In this document: positions 30,001 through 44,351 of the stretch, piece after piece
How positions within the stretch are numbered: the stretch's first letter is position 1
Layout: the number at the start of each line of letters is the position of its first letter
The notes under the pieces: model-generated
Told to the model about the DNA's origin: nothing
The model's database searches: none
Seen by the model: the letters and a program-made list of their open reading frames with translations, nothing else
Assembly (NCBI RefSeq): GCF_051020955.1
Contig: NW_027476093.1
Location: 3,429,001-3,493,000, forward strand
DNA length: 64,000 bases
Reading direction: 5' to 3'
Origin: Megalopta genalis
Taxonomy: Eukaryota; Arthropoda; Insecta; Hymenoptera; Halictidae
Translations under genes and position numbers: made by a program

Positions 30001-32738
30001 ACAAACAACAAACAACAAACAACAAACAACAAACAACAAACAACAAACAACAAACAACAAACAACAAACAACAAACAACAAACAACAAACAACAAACAAC
30101 AAACAACAAACAACAAACAACAAACAACAAACAACAAACAACAAACAACAAACAACAAACAACAAACAACAAACAACAAACAACAAACAACAAACAACAA
30201 ACAACAAACAACAAGCAACAAGCAACAAGCAACAAACAACAAACAACAAACAACAAACAACAAACAACAAACAACAAACAACAAACAACAAACAACAAAC
30301 AACAAACAACAAGCAACAAACAACAAACAACAAACAACAAACAACAAACAACAAACAACAAACAACAAACAACAAACAACAAACAACAAACAACAAACAA
30401 CAAACAACAAACAACAAACAACAAACAACAAACAACAAACAACAAACAACAAACAACGAAGAACAAACAACGAAGAACAAACAACAAACAACGAAGAACA
30501 AACAACAAACAACAAACAACAAACAACAAACAACAAACAACAAACAACAAACAACAAACAACAAACAACAAACAACAAACAACAAACAACAAACAACAAA
30601 CAACAAACAACAAACAACAAACAACAAACAACAAACAACAAACAACAAACAACAAACAACAAACAACAAACAACAAACAACAAACAACAAACAACAAACA
30701 ACAAACAACAAACAACAAACAACAAACAACAAACAACAAACAACAAACAACAAACAACAAGCAACAAACAACAAACAACAAACAACAAACAACAAACAAC
30801 AAACAACAAACAACAAACAACAAACAACAAACAACAAACAACAAACAACAAACAACAAACAACAAACAACAAACAACAAACAACAAACAACGAAGAACAA
30901 ACAACGAAGAACAAACAACAAACAACGAAGAACAAACAACAAACAACGAAGAACAAACAACAAACAACGAAGAACAAACAACAAACAACGAAGAACAAAC
31001 AACAAACGACGAAGAACAAACAACAAACAACGAAGAACAAACAAGAAACAACGAAGAACAAACAACAAACAACGAAGAACAAACAACAAACAACAAACAA
31101 CGAAGAACAAACAACAAACAACAAACAACGAAGAACAAACAACAAACAACGAAGAACAAACAACAAACAACGAAGAACAAACAACAAACAACGAAGAACA
31201 AACAACAAACAACGAAGAACAAACAACAAACAACAAACAACGAAGAACAAACAAAAAACAACAAACAACGAAGAACAAACAACAAACAACGAAGAACAAA
31301 CAACAAACAACGAAGAACAAACAACAAACAACAAACAACGAAGAACAAACAACAAACAACAAACAACGAAGAACAAACAACAAACAACAAACAACGAAGA
31401 ACAAACAACAAACAACAAACAACGAAGAACAAACAACAAACAACAAACAACGAAGAACAAACAACAAACAACAAACAACAAACAACAAAAAACGAAGAAC
31501 AAACAACAAACAACGAAGAACAAACAACAAACAACAAACAACAAAGAACAAACAACAAACAACAAACAACAAACAACAAACAACGAAGAACAAACAACAA
31601 ACAACAAACAACGAAGAACAAACAACAAACAACAAACAACGAAGAACAAACAACAAACAACAAACAACGAAGAACAAACAACAAACAACAAACAACGAAG
31701 AACAAACAACAAACAACAAACAACGAAGAACAAACAACAAACAACGAAGAACAAACAACAAACAACGAAGAACAAACAACAAAAAACGAAGAACAAACAA
31801 CAAAAAACGAAGAACAAACACCAAACAACGAAGAACAAACAACGAAGAACAAACAACGAAGAACAAACAACGAAGAACAAACAACGAAGAACAAACAACG
31901 AAGAACAAACAACGAAGAACAAACAACGAAGAACAAACAACAAGCAACAAACAACGAAGAACAAACAACGAAGAACAAACAACGAAGAACGAAGAACAAA
32001 CAACGAAGAACAAACAACAAACAACGAAGAACGAAGAACGAAGAACGAACAACGAACAACGAACAACGAACAACGAACAACGAACAACGAACAACGAACA
32101 ACGAACAACGAACAACGAACAACGAACAACGAACAACGAACCACGAACAACGAACAACGAACAACGAACAACGAACAACGAACAACGAACAACGAACAAC
32201 GAACAACGAACAACGAACATCGAACAACGAACAACGAACAACGAACAACGAACAACGAACAACGAACAACGAACAACGAACAACGAACAACGAACCACAA
32301 GCAACAAGCAACAAGCAACGAACAACGAACAACGAACAACGAACAACAAGCAACAAGCAACAAGCAACAAGCAACAAGCAACAAGCAACAAGCAACAAGC
32401 AACAAGCAACAAGCAACAAGCAACAAGCAACAAACAACAAGCAACAAGCAACAAGCAACAAGCAACAAGCAACAAGCAACAAGCAACAAGCAACAAGCAA
32501 CAAGCAACAAGCAACAAGCAACAAGCAACAAGCAACAAGCAACAAGCAACAAGCAACTAGCAACAAGCAACAAGCAACAAGCAACAAGCAACAAGCAACA
32601 AGCAACAAACAACAAACAACGAACAACGAACAACGAACAACGAACAACGAACAACGAACAACGAACAACCAACAACGAACAACAAACAACGAACAACGAA
32701 CAACAAACAACGAACAACGAACAACGAACAACAAACAA
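27081..32738. repeat. HOR copy 8 (c-type, 5,658 bp, degenerate head)
   Basis: After CTAACAA the head is D plus A units, then an irregular segment at about 27,241-27,933 (annotated separately). A regular A array runs about 27936-30211. C-unit islands follow at 30212-30232 and near 30312, D units near 30457-30500, A with a C unit near 30760, and the mixed block about 30891-31845. D-A array about 31845-31990 includes a C unit near 31940. B about 32047-32295 has CCAC and CATC variants. C about 32296-32605 has a single CTAGCAA at 32557, then short B. Markers match copy 4; the extra length lies in the A array and irregular segment. Confidence 0.9.
27241..27933. repeat. Irregular, indel-rich CAA-repeat segment inside HOR copy 8
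   Basis: The strict 7-bp register breaks about a dozen times. Runs of CAA triplets replace CAAACAA near 27241, 27290, 27420, 27615, 27655, 27720, 27782 and 27818. There are also CACAA-type units near 27310 and 27520, an extra A near 27750 and a single T (AATCAAC) near 27931. The changes are almost all insertions or deletions. Elsewhere in region 1 such events are almost absent. The net register change is +2 (mod 7), shown by the spacing of CGATGA markers on either side (25893 and 36185). It may be real decay, an old deletion junction, or poor consensus. Confidence 0.85.
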
Positions 32739-35700
32739 CTAACAACGAACAACGAACAACGAACAACCAACAACAAACAACAAACAACAAACAACAAACA
32801 ACAAACAACGAAGAACAAACAACGAAGAACAAACAACAAACAACAAACAACAAACAACAAACAACAAACAACAAACAACAAACAACAAACAACAAACAAC
32901 AAACAACAAACAACAAACAACAAACAACAAACAACAAACAACAAACAACAAACAACAAACAACAAACAACAAACAACAAACAACAAACAACAAACAACAA
33001 ACAACAAACAACAAACAACAAACAACAAACAAACAACAACAAACAACAAACAACAAACAACAAACAACAAACAACAAACAACAAACAACAAACAACAAAC
33101 AACAAACAACAAACAACAAACAACAAACAACAAACAACAAACAACAAACAACAAACAACAAACAACAAACAACAAACAACAAACAACAAACAACAAACAA
33201 CAAACAACAAACAACAAACAACAAACAACAAACAACAAACAACAAACAACAAACAACAAACAACAAACAACAAACAACAAACAACAAACAACAAACAACA
33301 AACAACAAACAACAAACAACAAACAACAAACAACAAACAACAAACAACAAACAACAAACAACAAACAACAAACAACAAACAACAAACAACAAACAACAAA
33401 CAACAAACAACAAACAACAAACAACAAACAACAAACAACAAACAACAAACAACAAACAACAAACAACAAACAACAAACAACAAACAACAAACAACAAACA
33501 ACAAACAACAAACAACAAACAACAAACAACAAACAACAAACAACAAACAACAAACAACAAACAACAAACAACAAACAACAAACAACAAACAACAAACAAC
33601 AAACAACAAACAACAAACAACAAACAACAAACAACAAACAACAAACAACAAACAACAAACAACAAACAACAAACAACAAACAACAAACAACAAACAACAA
33701 ACAACAAACAACAAACAACAAACAACAAACAACAAACAACAAACAACGAAGAACAAACAACGAAGAACAAACAACAAACAACGAAGAACAAACAACAAAC
33801 AACGAAGAACAAACAACAAACAACGAAGAACAAACAACAAACAACGAAGAACAAACAACAAACAACGAAGAACAAACAACAAACAACGAAGAACAAACAA
33901 CAAACAACGAAGAACAAACAACAAACAACGAAGAACAAACAAGAAACAACGAAGAACAAACAACAAACAACGAAGAACAAACAACAAACAACAAACAACG
34001 AAGAACAAACAACAAACAACAAACAACGAAGAACAAACAACAAACAACGAAGAACAAACAACGAAGAACAAACAACAAACAACAAACAACAAACAACAAA
34101 CAACAAACAACGAAGAACAAACAACGAAGAACAAACAACAAACAACAAACAACAAACAACAAACAACAAACAACAAACAACAAACAACAAACAACAAACA
34201 ACAAACAACAAACAACAAACAACAAACAACAAACAACAAACAACAAACAACAAACAACAAACAACAAACAACAAACAACAAACAACAAACAACAAACAAC
34301 AAACAACAAACAACAAACAACAAACAACAAACAACAAACAACAAACAACAAACAACAAACAACAAACAACAAACAACAAACAACAAACAACAAACAACAA
34401 ACAACAAACAACAAACAACAAACAACAAACAACAAACAACAAACAACAAACAACAAACAACAAACAACAAACAACAAACAACAAACAACAAACAACAAAC
34501 AACAAACAACAAACAACAAACAACAAACAACAAACAACAAACAACAAACAACAAACAACAAACAACAAACAACAAACAACAAACAACAAACAACAAACAA
34601 CAAACAACAAACAACAAACAACAAACAACAAACAACAAACAACAAACAACAAACAACAAACAACAAACAACAAACAACAAACAACAAACAACAAACAACA
34701 AACAACAAACAACAAACAACAAACAACAAACAACAAACAACAAACAACAAACAACAAACAACAAACAACAAACAACAAACAACAAACAACAAACAACAAA
34801 CAACAAACAACAAACAACAAACAACAAACAACAAACAACAAACAACAAACAACAAACAACGAAGAACAAACAACGAAGAACAAACAACAAACAACGAAGA
34901 ACAAACAACAAACAACGAAGAACAAACAACAAACAACGAAGAACAAACAACAAACAACGAAGAACAAACAACAAACAACGAAGAACAAACAACAAACAAC
35001 GAAGAACAAACAACAAACAACGAAGAACAAACAACAAACAACGAAGAACAAACAAGAAACAACGAAGAACAAACAACAAACAACGAAGAACAAACAACAA
35101 ACAACAAACAACGAAGAACAAACAACAAACAACAAACAACGAAGAACAAACAACAAACAACGAAGAACATACAACAAACAACAAACAACAAACAACAAAC
35201 AACGAAGAACAAACAACGAAGAACAAACAACAAACAACGAAGAACAAACAACAAACAACGAAGAACAAACAACAAACAACGAAGAACAAACAACAAACAA
35301 CGAAGAACAAACAACAAACAACGAAGAACAAACAACAAACAACGAAGAACAAACAACAAACAACGAAGAACAAACAACAAACAACGAAGAACAAACAACA
35401 AACAACGAAGAACAAACAAGAAACAACGAAGAACAAACAACAAACAACGAAGAACAAACAACAAACAACGAAGAACAAACAACAAACAACGAAGAACAAA
35501 CAACAAACAACGAAGAACAAACAACAAACAACGAAGAACAAACAACAAACAACGAAGAACAAACAACAAACAACAAACAACGAAGAACAAACAAAAAACA
35601 ACAAACAACGAAGAACAAACAACAAACAACGAAGAACAAACAACAAACAACGAAGAACAAACAACAAACAACAAACAACGAAGAACAAACAACAAACAAC

Positions 35701-37344
35701 AAACAACGAAGAACAAACAACAAACAACAAACAACGAAGAACAAACAACAAACAACAAACAACGAAGAACAAACAACAAACAACAAACAACGAAGAACAA
35801 ACAACAAACAACAAACAACAAACAACAAAAAACGAAGAACAAACAACAAACAACGAAGAACAAACAACAAACAACAAACAACAAAGAACAAACAACAAAC
35901 AACAAACAACAAACAACGAAGAACAAACAACAAACAACAAACAACGAAGAACAAACAACAAACAACAAACAACGAAGAACAAACAACAAACAACAAACAA
36001 CGAAGAACAAACAACAAACAACAAACAACGAAGAACAAACAACAAACAACAAACAACGAAGAACAAACAACAAACAACGAAGAACAAACAACAAACAACG
36101 AAGAACAAACAACAAAAAACGAAGAACAAACAACAAAAAACGAAGAACAAACACCAAACAACGAAGAACAAACAACAAACAACGATGAGCAAACAACAAA
36201 CAACGAAGAACAAACAACAAACAACGAAGAACAAACAACAAACAACGAAGAACAAACAACAAACAACGAAGAACAAACAACAAACAACGAAGAACAAACA
36301 ACAAACAACGAAGAACAAACAACAAACAACGAAGAACAAACAACAAACAACGAAGAACAAACAACGAAGAACAAACAACGAAGAACAAACAACGAAGAAC
36401 AAACAACGAAGAACAAACAACGAAGAACAAACAACGAAGAACAAACAACGAAGAACAAACAACGAAGAACAAACAACGAAGAACAAACAACGAAGAACAA
36501 ACAACGAAGAACAAACAACGAAGAACAAACAACGAAGAACAAACAACGAAGAACAAACAACGAAGAACAAACAACGAAGAACAAACAACGAAGAACAAAC
36601 AACGAAGAACAAACAACGAAGAACAAACAACGAAGAACGAAGAACAAACAACGAAGAACAAACAACAAACAACGAAGAACGAAGAACGAAGAACGAAGAA
36701 CGAACAACGAACAACGAACAACGAACAACGAACAACGAACAACGAACAACGAACAACGAACAACGAACAACGAACAACGAACAACGAACAACGAACAACG
36801 AACAACGAACAACGAACAACGAACAACGAACAACGAACAACGAACCACAAGCAACAAGCAACAAGCAACGAACAACGAACAACGAACAACGAACAACGAA
36901 CAACAAGCAACAAGCAACAAGCAACAAGCAACAAGCAACAAGCAACAAGCAACAAGCAACAAGCAACAAGCAACAACCAACAAGCAACAAGCAACAAGCA
37001 ACAAGCAACAAGCAACAAGCAACAAGCAACAAGCAACAAGCAACAAGCAACAAGCAACAAGCAACAAGCAACAAGCAACAAGCAACAAGCAACAAGCAAC
37101 TAGCAACAAGCAACAAGCAACAAGCAACAAGCAACAAGCAACAAGCAACAAGCAACTAGCAACAAGCAACAAGCAACAAGCAACAAGCAACAAGCAACAA
37201 GCAACAAACAACAAACAACGAACAACGAACAACGAACAACGAACAACGAACAACGAACAACGAACAACGAACAACCAACAACGAACAACAAACAACGAAC
37301 AACGAACAACAAACAACGAACAACGAACAACGAACAACAAACAA
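32739..37344. repeat. HOR copy 9 (d-type, 4,606 bp)
   Basis: Carries all d-type markers of copy 5. These are two head D units (32809, 32823), the CAA/CAAA order swap in the first A array near 33025-33042, A arrays of 131 units (32830-33746) and 104 units (34132-34859), the GATGAGC variant (ATG at 36185), a B array without internal CCAC or CATC (about 36702-36845), a CCAACAA unit in the C array near 36975, and CTAGCAA at 37100 and 37156. Mixed blocks lie at 33747-34131 and 34860 to about 36360, and the D-A array at about 36360-36640. The 98-bp length difference from copy 5 is mainly 16 extra units in the first A array. Confidence 0.91.
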
Positions 37345-40300
37345 CTAACAACGAACAACGAACAACGAACAACCAACAACAAACAACAAACAACAAACAA
37401 CGAAGAACAAACAACGAAGAACAAACAACAAACAACAAACAACAAACAACAAACAACAAACAACAAACAACAAACAACAAACAACAAACAACAAACAACA
37501 AACAACAAACAACAAACAACAAACAACAAACAACAAACAACAAACAACAAACAACAAACAACAAACAACAAACAACAAACAACAAACAACAAACAACAAA
37601 CAACAAACAACAAACAACAAACAACAAACAACAAACAACAAACAACAAACAACAAACAACAAACAACAAACAACAAACAACAAACAACAAACAACAAACA
37701 ACAAACAACAAACAACAAACAACAAACAACAAACAACAAACAACAAACAACAAACAACAAACAACAAACAACAAACAACAAACAACAAACAACAAACAAC
37801 AAACAACAAACAACAAACAACAAACAACAAACAACAAACAACAAACAACAAACAACAAACAACAAACAACAAACAACAAACAACAAACAACAAACAACAA
37901 ACAACAAACAACAAACAACAAACAACAAACAACAAACAACAAACAACAAACAACAAACAACAAACAACAAACAACAAACAACAAACAACAAACAACAAAC
38001 AACAAACAACAAACAACAAACAACAAACAACAAACAACAAACAACAAACAACAAACAACAAACAACAAACAACAAACAACAAACAACAAACAACAAACAA
38101 CAAACAACAAACAACAAACAACAAACAACAAACAACAAACAACAAACAACAAACAACAAACAACAAACAACAAACAACAAACAACAAACAACAAACAACA
38201 AACAACAAACAACAAACAACAAACAACAAACAACAAACAACAAACAACAAACAACAAACAACAAACAACAAACAACAAACAACAAACAACAAACAACAAA
38301 CAACAAACAACAAACAACAAACAACAAACAACAAACAACAAACAACAAACAACAAACAACAAACAACAAACAACAAACAACAAACAACAAACAACAAACA
38401 ACAAACAACAAACAACAAACAACAAACAACAAACAACAAACAACAAACAACAAACAACAAACAACAAACAACAAACAACAAACAACAAACAACAAACAAC
38501 AAACAACAAACAACAAACAACAAACAACAAACAACAAACAACAAACAACAAACAACAAACAACAAACAACAAACAACAAACAACAAACAACAAACAACAA
38601 ACAACAAACAACAAACAACAAACAACAAACAACAAACAACAAACAACAAACAACAAACAACAAACAACAAACAACAAACAACAAACAACAAACAACAAAC
38701 AACAAACAACAAACAACAAACAACAAACAACAAACAACAAACAACAAACAACAAACAACAAACAACAAACAACAAACAACAAACAACAAACAACAAACAA
38801 CAAACAACAAACAACAAACAACAAACAACAAACAACGAAGAACAAACAACAAACAACAAACAACAAACAACAAACAACGAAGAACAAACAACAAACAACG
38901 AAGAACAAACAACAAACAACGAAGAACAAACAACAAACAACGAAGAACAAACAACAAACAACGAAGAACAAACAAGAAACAACGAAGAACAAACAACAAA
39001 CAACGAAGAACAAACAACAAACAACAAACAACGAAGAACAAACAACAAACAACAAACAACGAAGAACAAACAACAAACAACGAAGAACATACAACAAACA
39101 ACAAACAACAAACAACAAACAACGAAGAACAAACAACGAAGAACAAACAACAAACAACGAAGAACAAACAACAAACAACGAAGAACAAACAACAAACAAC
39201 GAAGAACAAACAACAAACAACGAAGAACAAACAACAAACAACGAAGAACAAACAACAAACAACGAAGAACAAACAACAAACAACGAAGAACAAACAACAA
39301 ACAACGAAGAACAAACAACAAACAACGAAGAACAAACAACAAACAACGAAGAACAAACAACAAACAACGAAGAACAAACAAGAAACAACGAAGAACAAAC
39401 AACAAACAACGAAGAACAAACAACAAACAACGAAGAACAAACAACAAACAACGAAGAACAAACAACAAACAACGAAGAACAAACAACAAACAACGAAGAA
39501 CAAACAACAAACAACAAACAACGAAGAACAAACAAAAAACAACAAACAACGAAGAACAAACAACAAACAACGAAGAACAAACAACAAACAACGAAGAACA
39601 AACAACAAACAACAAACAACGAAGAACAAACAACAAACAACAAACAACGAAGAACAAACAACAAACAACAAACAACGAAGAACAAACAACAAACAACAAA
39701 CAACGAAGAACAAACAACAAACAACAAACAACGAAGAACAAACAACAAACAACAAACAACAAACAACAAAAAACGAAGAACAAACAACAAACAACGAAGA
39801 ACAAACAACAAACAACAAACAACAAAGAACAAACAACAAACAACAAACAACAAACAACAAACAACGAAGAACAAACAACAAACAACAAACAACGAAGAAC
39901 AAACAACAAACAACAAACAACGAAGAACAAACAACAAACAACAAACAACGAAGAACAAACAACAAACAACAAACAACGAAGAACAAACAACAAACAACAA
40001 ACAACGAAGAACAAACAACAAACAACGAAGAACAAACAACAAACAACGAAGAACAAACAACAAAAAACGAAGAACAAACAACAAAAAACGAAGAACAAAC
40101 ACCAAACAACGAAGAACAAACAACGAAGAACAAACAACGAAGAACAAACAACGAAGAACAAACAACGAAGAACAAACAACGAAGAACAAACAACGAAGAA
40201 CAAACAACAAGCAACAAACAACGAAGAACAAACAACGAAGAACAAACAACGAAGAACGAAGAACAAACAACGAAGAACAAACAACAAACAACGAAGAACG

Positions 40301-40935
40301 AAGAACGAAGAACGAACAACGAACAACGAACAACGAACAACGAACAACGAACAACGAACAACGAACAACGAACAACGAACAACGAACAACGAACAACGAA
40401 CAACGAACCACGAACAACGAACAACGAACAACGAACAACGAACAACGAACAACGAACAACGAACAACGAACAACGAACAACGAACATCGAACAACGAACA
40501 ACGAACAACGAACAACGAACAACGAACAACGAACAACGAACAACGAACAACGAACAACGAACAACGAACAACGAACCACAAGCAACAAGCAACAAGCAAC
40601 GAACAACGAACAACGAACAACGAACAACAAGCAACAAGCAACAAGCAACAAGCAACAAGCAACAAGCAACAAGCAACAAGCAACAAGCAACAAGCAACAA
40701 GCAACAAACAACAAGCAACAAGCAACAAGCAACAAGCAACAAGCAACAAGCAACAAGCAACAAGCAACAAGCAACAAGCAACAAGCAACAAGCAACAAGC
40801 AACAAGCAACAAGCAACAAGCAACAAGCAACAAGCAACTAGCAACTAGCAACAAGCAACAAGCAACAAGCAACAAGCAACAAGCAACAAACAACGAACAA
40901 CGAACAACGAACAACAAACAACAAACAACGAACAA
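37345..40935. repeat. HOR copy 10 (a-like head, c-like tail; last copy of region 1)
   Basis: Head with CTAACAA and two D units (37401, 37415); A array 37422-38835 of 202 units, close to copy 2. The mixed block 38836 to about 40125 has a single set of markers. It then passes straight to a short D-A array (about 40125-40265) with a C unit near 40209 and no CGATGAA, and a B array (about 40316-40575) with CCAC and CATC units, which are c-type features. C array about 40576-40886 with two adjacent CTAGCAA at 40838 and 40845, and a reduced B tail. Inference: deletion or unequal exchange joined an a-type head to a c-type tail. Confidence 0.86.
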
Positions 40936-43900
40936 CAAACAACAAACAACAAACAACAAACAACAAACAACAAACAACAAACAACAAACAACAAACAACA
41001 AACAACAAACAACAAACAACAAACAACAAACAACAAACAACAAACAACAAACAACAAACAACAAACAACAAACAACAAACAACAAACAACAAACAACAAA
41101 CAACAAACAACAAACAACAAACAACAAACAACAAACAACAAACAACAAACAACAAACAACAAACAACAAACAACAAACAACAAACAACAAACAACAAACA
41201 ACAAACAACAAACAACAAACAACAAACAACAAACAACAAACAACAAACAACAAACAACAAACAACAAACAACAAACAACAAACAACAAACAACAAACAAC
41301 AAACAACAAACAACAAACAACAAACAACAAACAACAAACAACAAACAACAAACAACAAACAACAAACAACAAACAACAAACAACAAACAACAAACAACAA
41401 ACAACAAACAACAAACAACAAACAACAAACAACAAACAACAAACAACAAACAACAAACAACAAACAACAAACAACAAACAACAAACAACAAACAACAAAC
41501 AACAAACAACAAACAACAAACAACAAACAACAAACAACAAACAACAAACAACAAACAACAAACAACAAACAACAAACAACAAACAACAAACAACAAACAA
41601 CAAACAACAAACAACAAACAACAAACAACAAACAACAAACAACAAACAACAAACAACAAACAACAAACAACAAACAACAAACAACAAACAACAAACAACA
41701 AACAACAAACAACAAACAACAAACAACAAACAACAAACAACAAACAACAAACAACAAACAACAAACAACAAACAACAAACAACAAACAACAAACAACAAA
41801 CAACAAACAACAAACAACAAACAACAAACAACAAACAACAAACAACAAACAACAAACAACAAACAACAAACAACAAACAACAAACAACAAACAACAAACA
41901 ACAAACAACAAACAACAAACAACAAACAACAAACAACAAACAACAAACAACAAACAACAAACAACAAACAACAAACAACAAACAACAAACAACAAACAAC
42001 AAACAACAAACAACAAACAACAAACAACAAACAACAAACAACAAACAACAAACAACAAACAACAAACAACAAACAACAAACAACAAACAACAAACAACAA
42101 ACAACAAACAACAAACAACAAACAACAAACAACAAACAACAAACAACAAACAACAAACAACAAACAACAAACAACAAACAACAAACAACAAACAACAAAC
42201 AACAAACAACAAACAACAAACAACAAACAACAAACAACAAACAACAAACAACAAACAACAAACAACAAACAACAAACAACAAACAACAAACAACAAACAA
42301 CAAACAACAAACAACAAACAACAAACAACAAACAACAAACAACAAACAACAAACAACAAACAACAAACAACAAACAACAAACAACAAACAACAAACAACA
42401 AACAACAAACAACAAACAACAAACAACAAACAACAAACAACAAACAACAAACAACAAACAACAAACAACAAACAACAAACAACAAACAACAAACAACAAA
42501 CAACAAACAACAAACAACAAACAACAAACAACAAACAACAAACAACAAACAACAAACAACAAACAACAAACAACAAACAACAAACAACAAACAACAAACA
42601 ACAAACAACAAACAACAAACAACAAACAACAAACAACAAACAACAAACAACAAACAACAAACAACAAACAACAAACAACAAACAACAAACAACAAACAAC
42701 AAACAACAAACAACAAACAACAAACAACAAACAACAAACAACAAACAACAAACAACAAACAACAAACAACAAACAACAAACAACAAACAACAAACAACAA
42801 ACAACAAACAACAAACAACAAACAACAAACAACAAACAACAAACAACAAACAACAAACAACAAACAACAAACAACAAACAACAAACAACAAACAACAAAC
42901 AACAAACAACAAACAACAAACAACAAACAACAAACAACAAACAACAAACAACAAACAACAAACAACAAACAACAAACAACAAACAACAAACAACAAACAA
43001 CAAACAACAAACAACAAACAACAAACAACAAACAACAAACAACAAACAACAAACAACAAACAACAAACAACAAACAACAAACAACAAACAACAAACAACA
43101 AACAACAAACAACAAACAACAAACAACAAACAACAAACAACAAACAACAAACAACAAACAACAAACAACAAACAACAAACAACAAACAACAAACAACAAA
43201 CAACAAACAACAAACAACAAACAACAAACAACAAACAACAAACAACAAACAACAAACAACAAACAACAAACAACAAACAACAAACAACAAACAACAAACA
43301 ACAAACAACAAACAACAAACAACAAACAACAAACAACAAACAACAAACAACAAACAACAAACAACAAACAACAAACAACAAACAACAAACAACAAACAAC
43401 AAACAACAAACAACAAACAACAAACAACAAACAACAAACAACAAACAACAAACAACAAACAACAAACAACAAACAACAAACAACAAACAACAAACAACAA
43501 ACAACAAACAACAAACAACAAACAACAAACAACAAACAACAAACAACAAACAACAAACAACAAACAACAAACAACAAACAACAAACAACAAACAACAAAC
43601 AACAAACAACAAACAACAAACAACAAACAACAAACAACAAACAACAAACAACAAACAACAAACAACAAACAACAAACAACAAACAACAAACAACAAACAA
43701 CAAACAACAAACAACAAACAACAAACAACAAACAACAAACAACAAACAACAAACAACAAACAACAAACAACAAACAACAAACAACAAACAACAAACAACA
43801 AACAACAAACAACAAACAACAAACAACAAACAACAAACAACAAACAACAAACAACAAACAACAAACAACAAACAACAAACAACAAACAACAAACAACAAA

Positions 43901-44274
43901 CAACAAACAACAAACAACAAACAACAAACAACAAACAACAAACAACAAACAACAAACAACAAACAACAAACAACAAACAACAAACAACAAACAACAAACA
44001 ACAAACAACAAACAACAAACAACAAACAACAAACAACAAACAACAAACAACAAACAACAAACAACAAACAACAAACAACAAACAACAAACAACAAACAAC
44101 AAACAACAAACAACAAACAACAAACAACAAACAACAAACAACAAACAACAAACAACAAACAACAAACAACAAACAACAAACAACAAACAACAAACAACAA
44201 ACAACAAACAACAAACAACAAACAACAAACAACAAACAACAAACAACAAACAACAAACAACAAACAACAAACAA
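40936..44274. repeat. Pure CAAACAA array, 477 units
   Basis: The longest uninterrupted homogeneous array in the window: 3,339 bp with no variant unit seen by eye. It opens region 2 directly after the reduced B tail of HOR copy 10. There is no CpG and no G at all in this stretch. Confidence 0.93.
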
Positions 44275-44351
44275 CCAACAACCAACAACCAACAACCAAC
44301 AACCAACAACGAACAACCAACAACGAACAACGAACAACGAACAACGAACAA
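44275..44351. repeat. CCAACAA/CGAACAA cluster
   Basis: Eleven units: E at 44275, 44282, 44289, 44296 and 44303, B at 44310, E at 44317, then four B units to 44351. It sits alone between two pure A arrays. E units elsewhere are mostly single, or part of D-A-E trimers. Confidence 0.92.
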
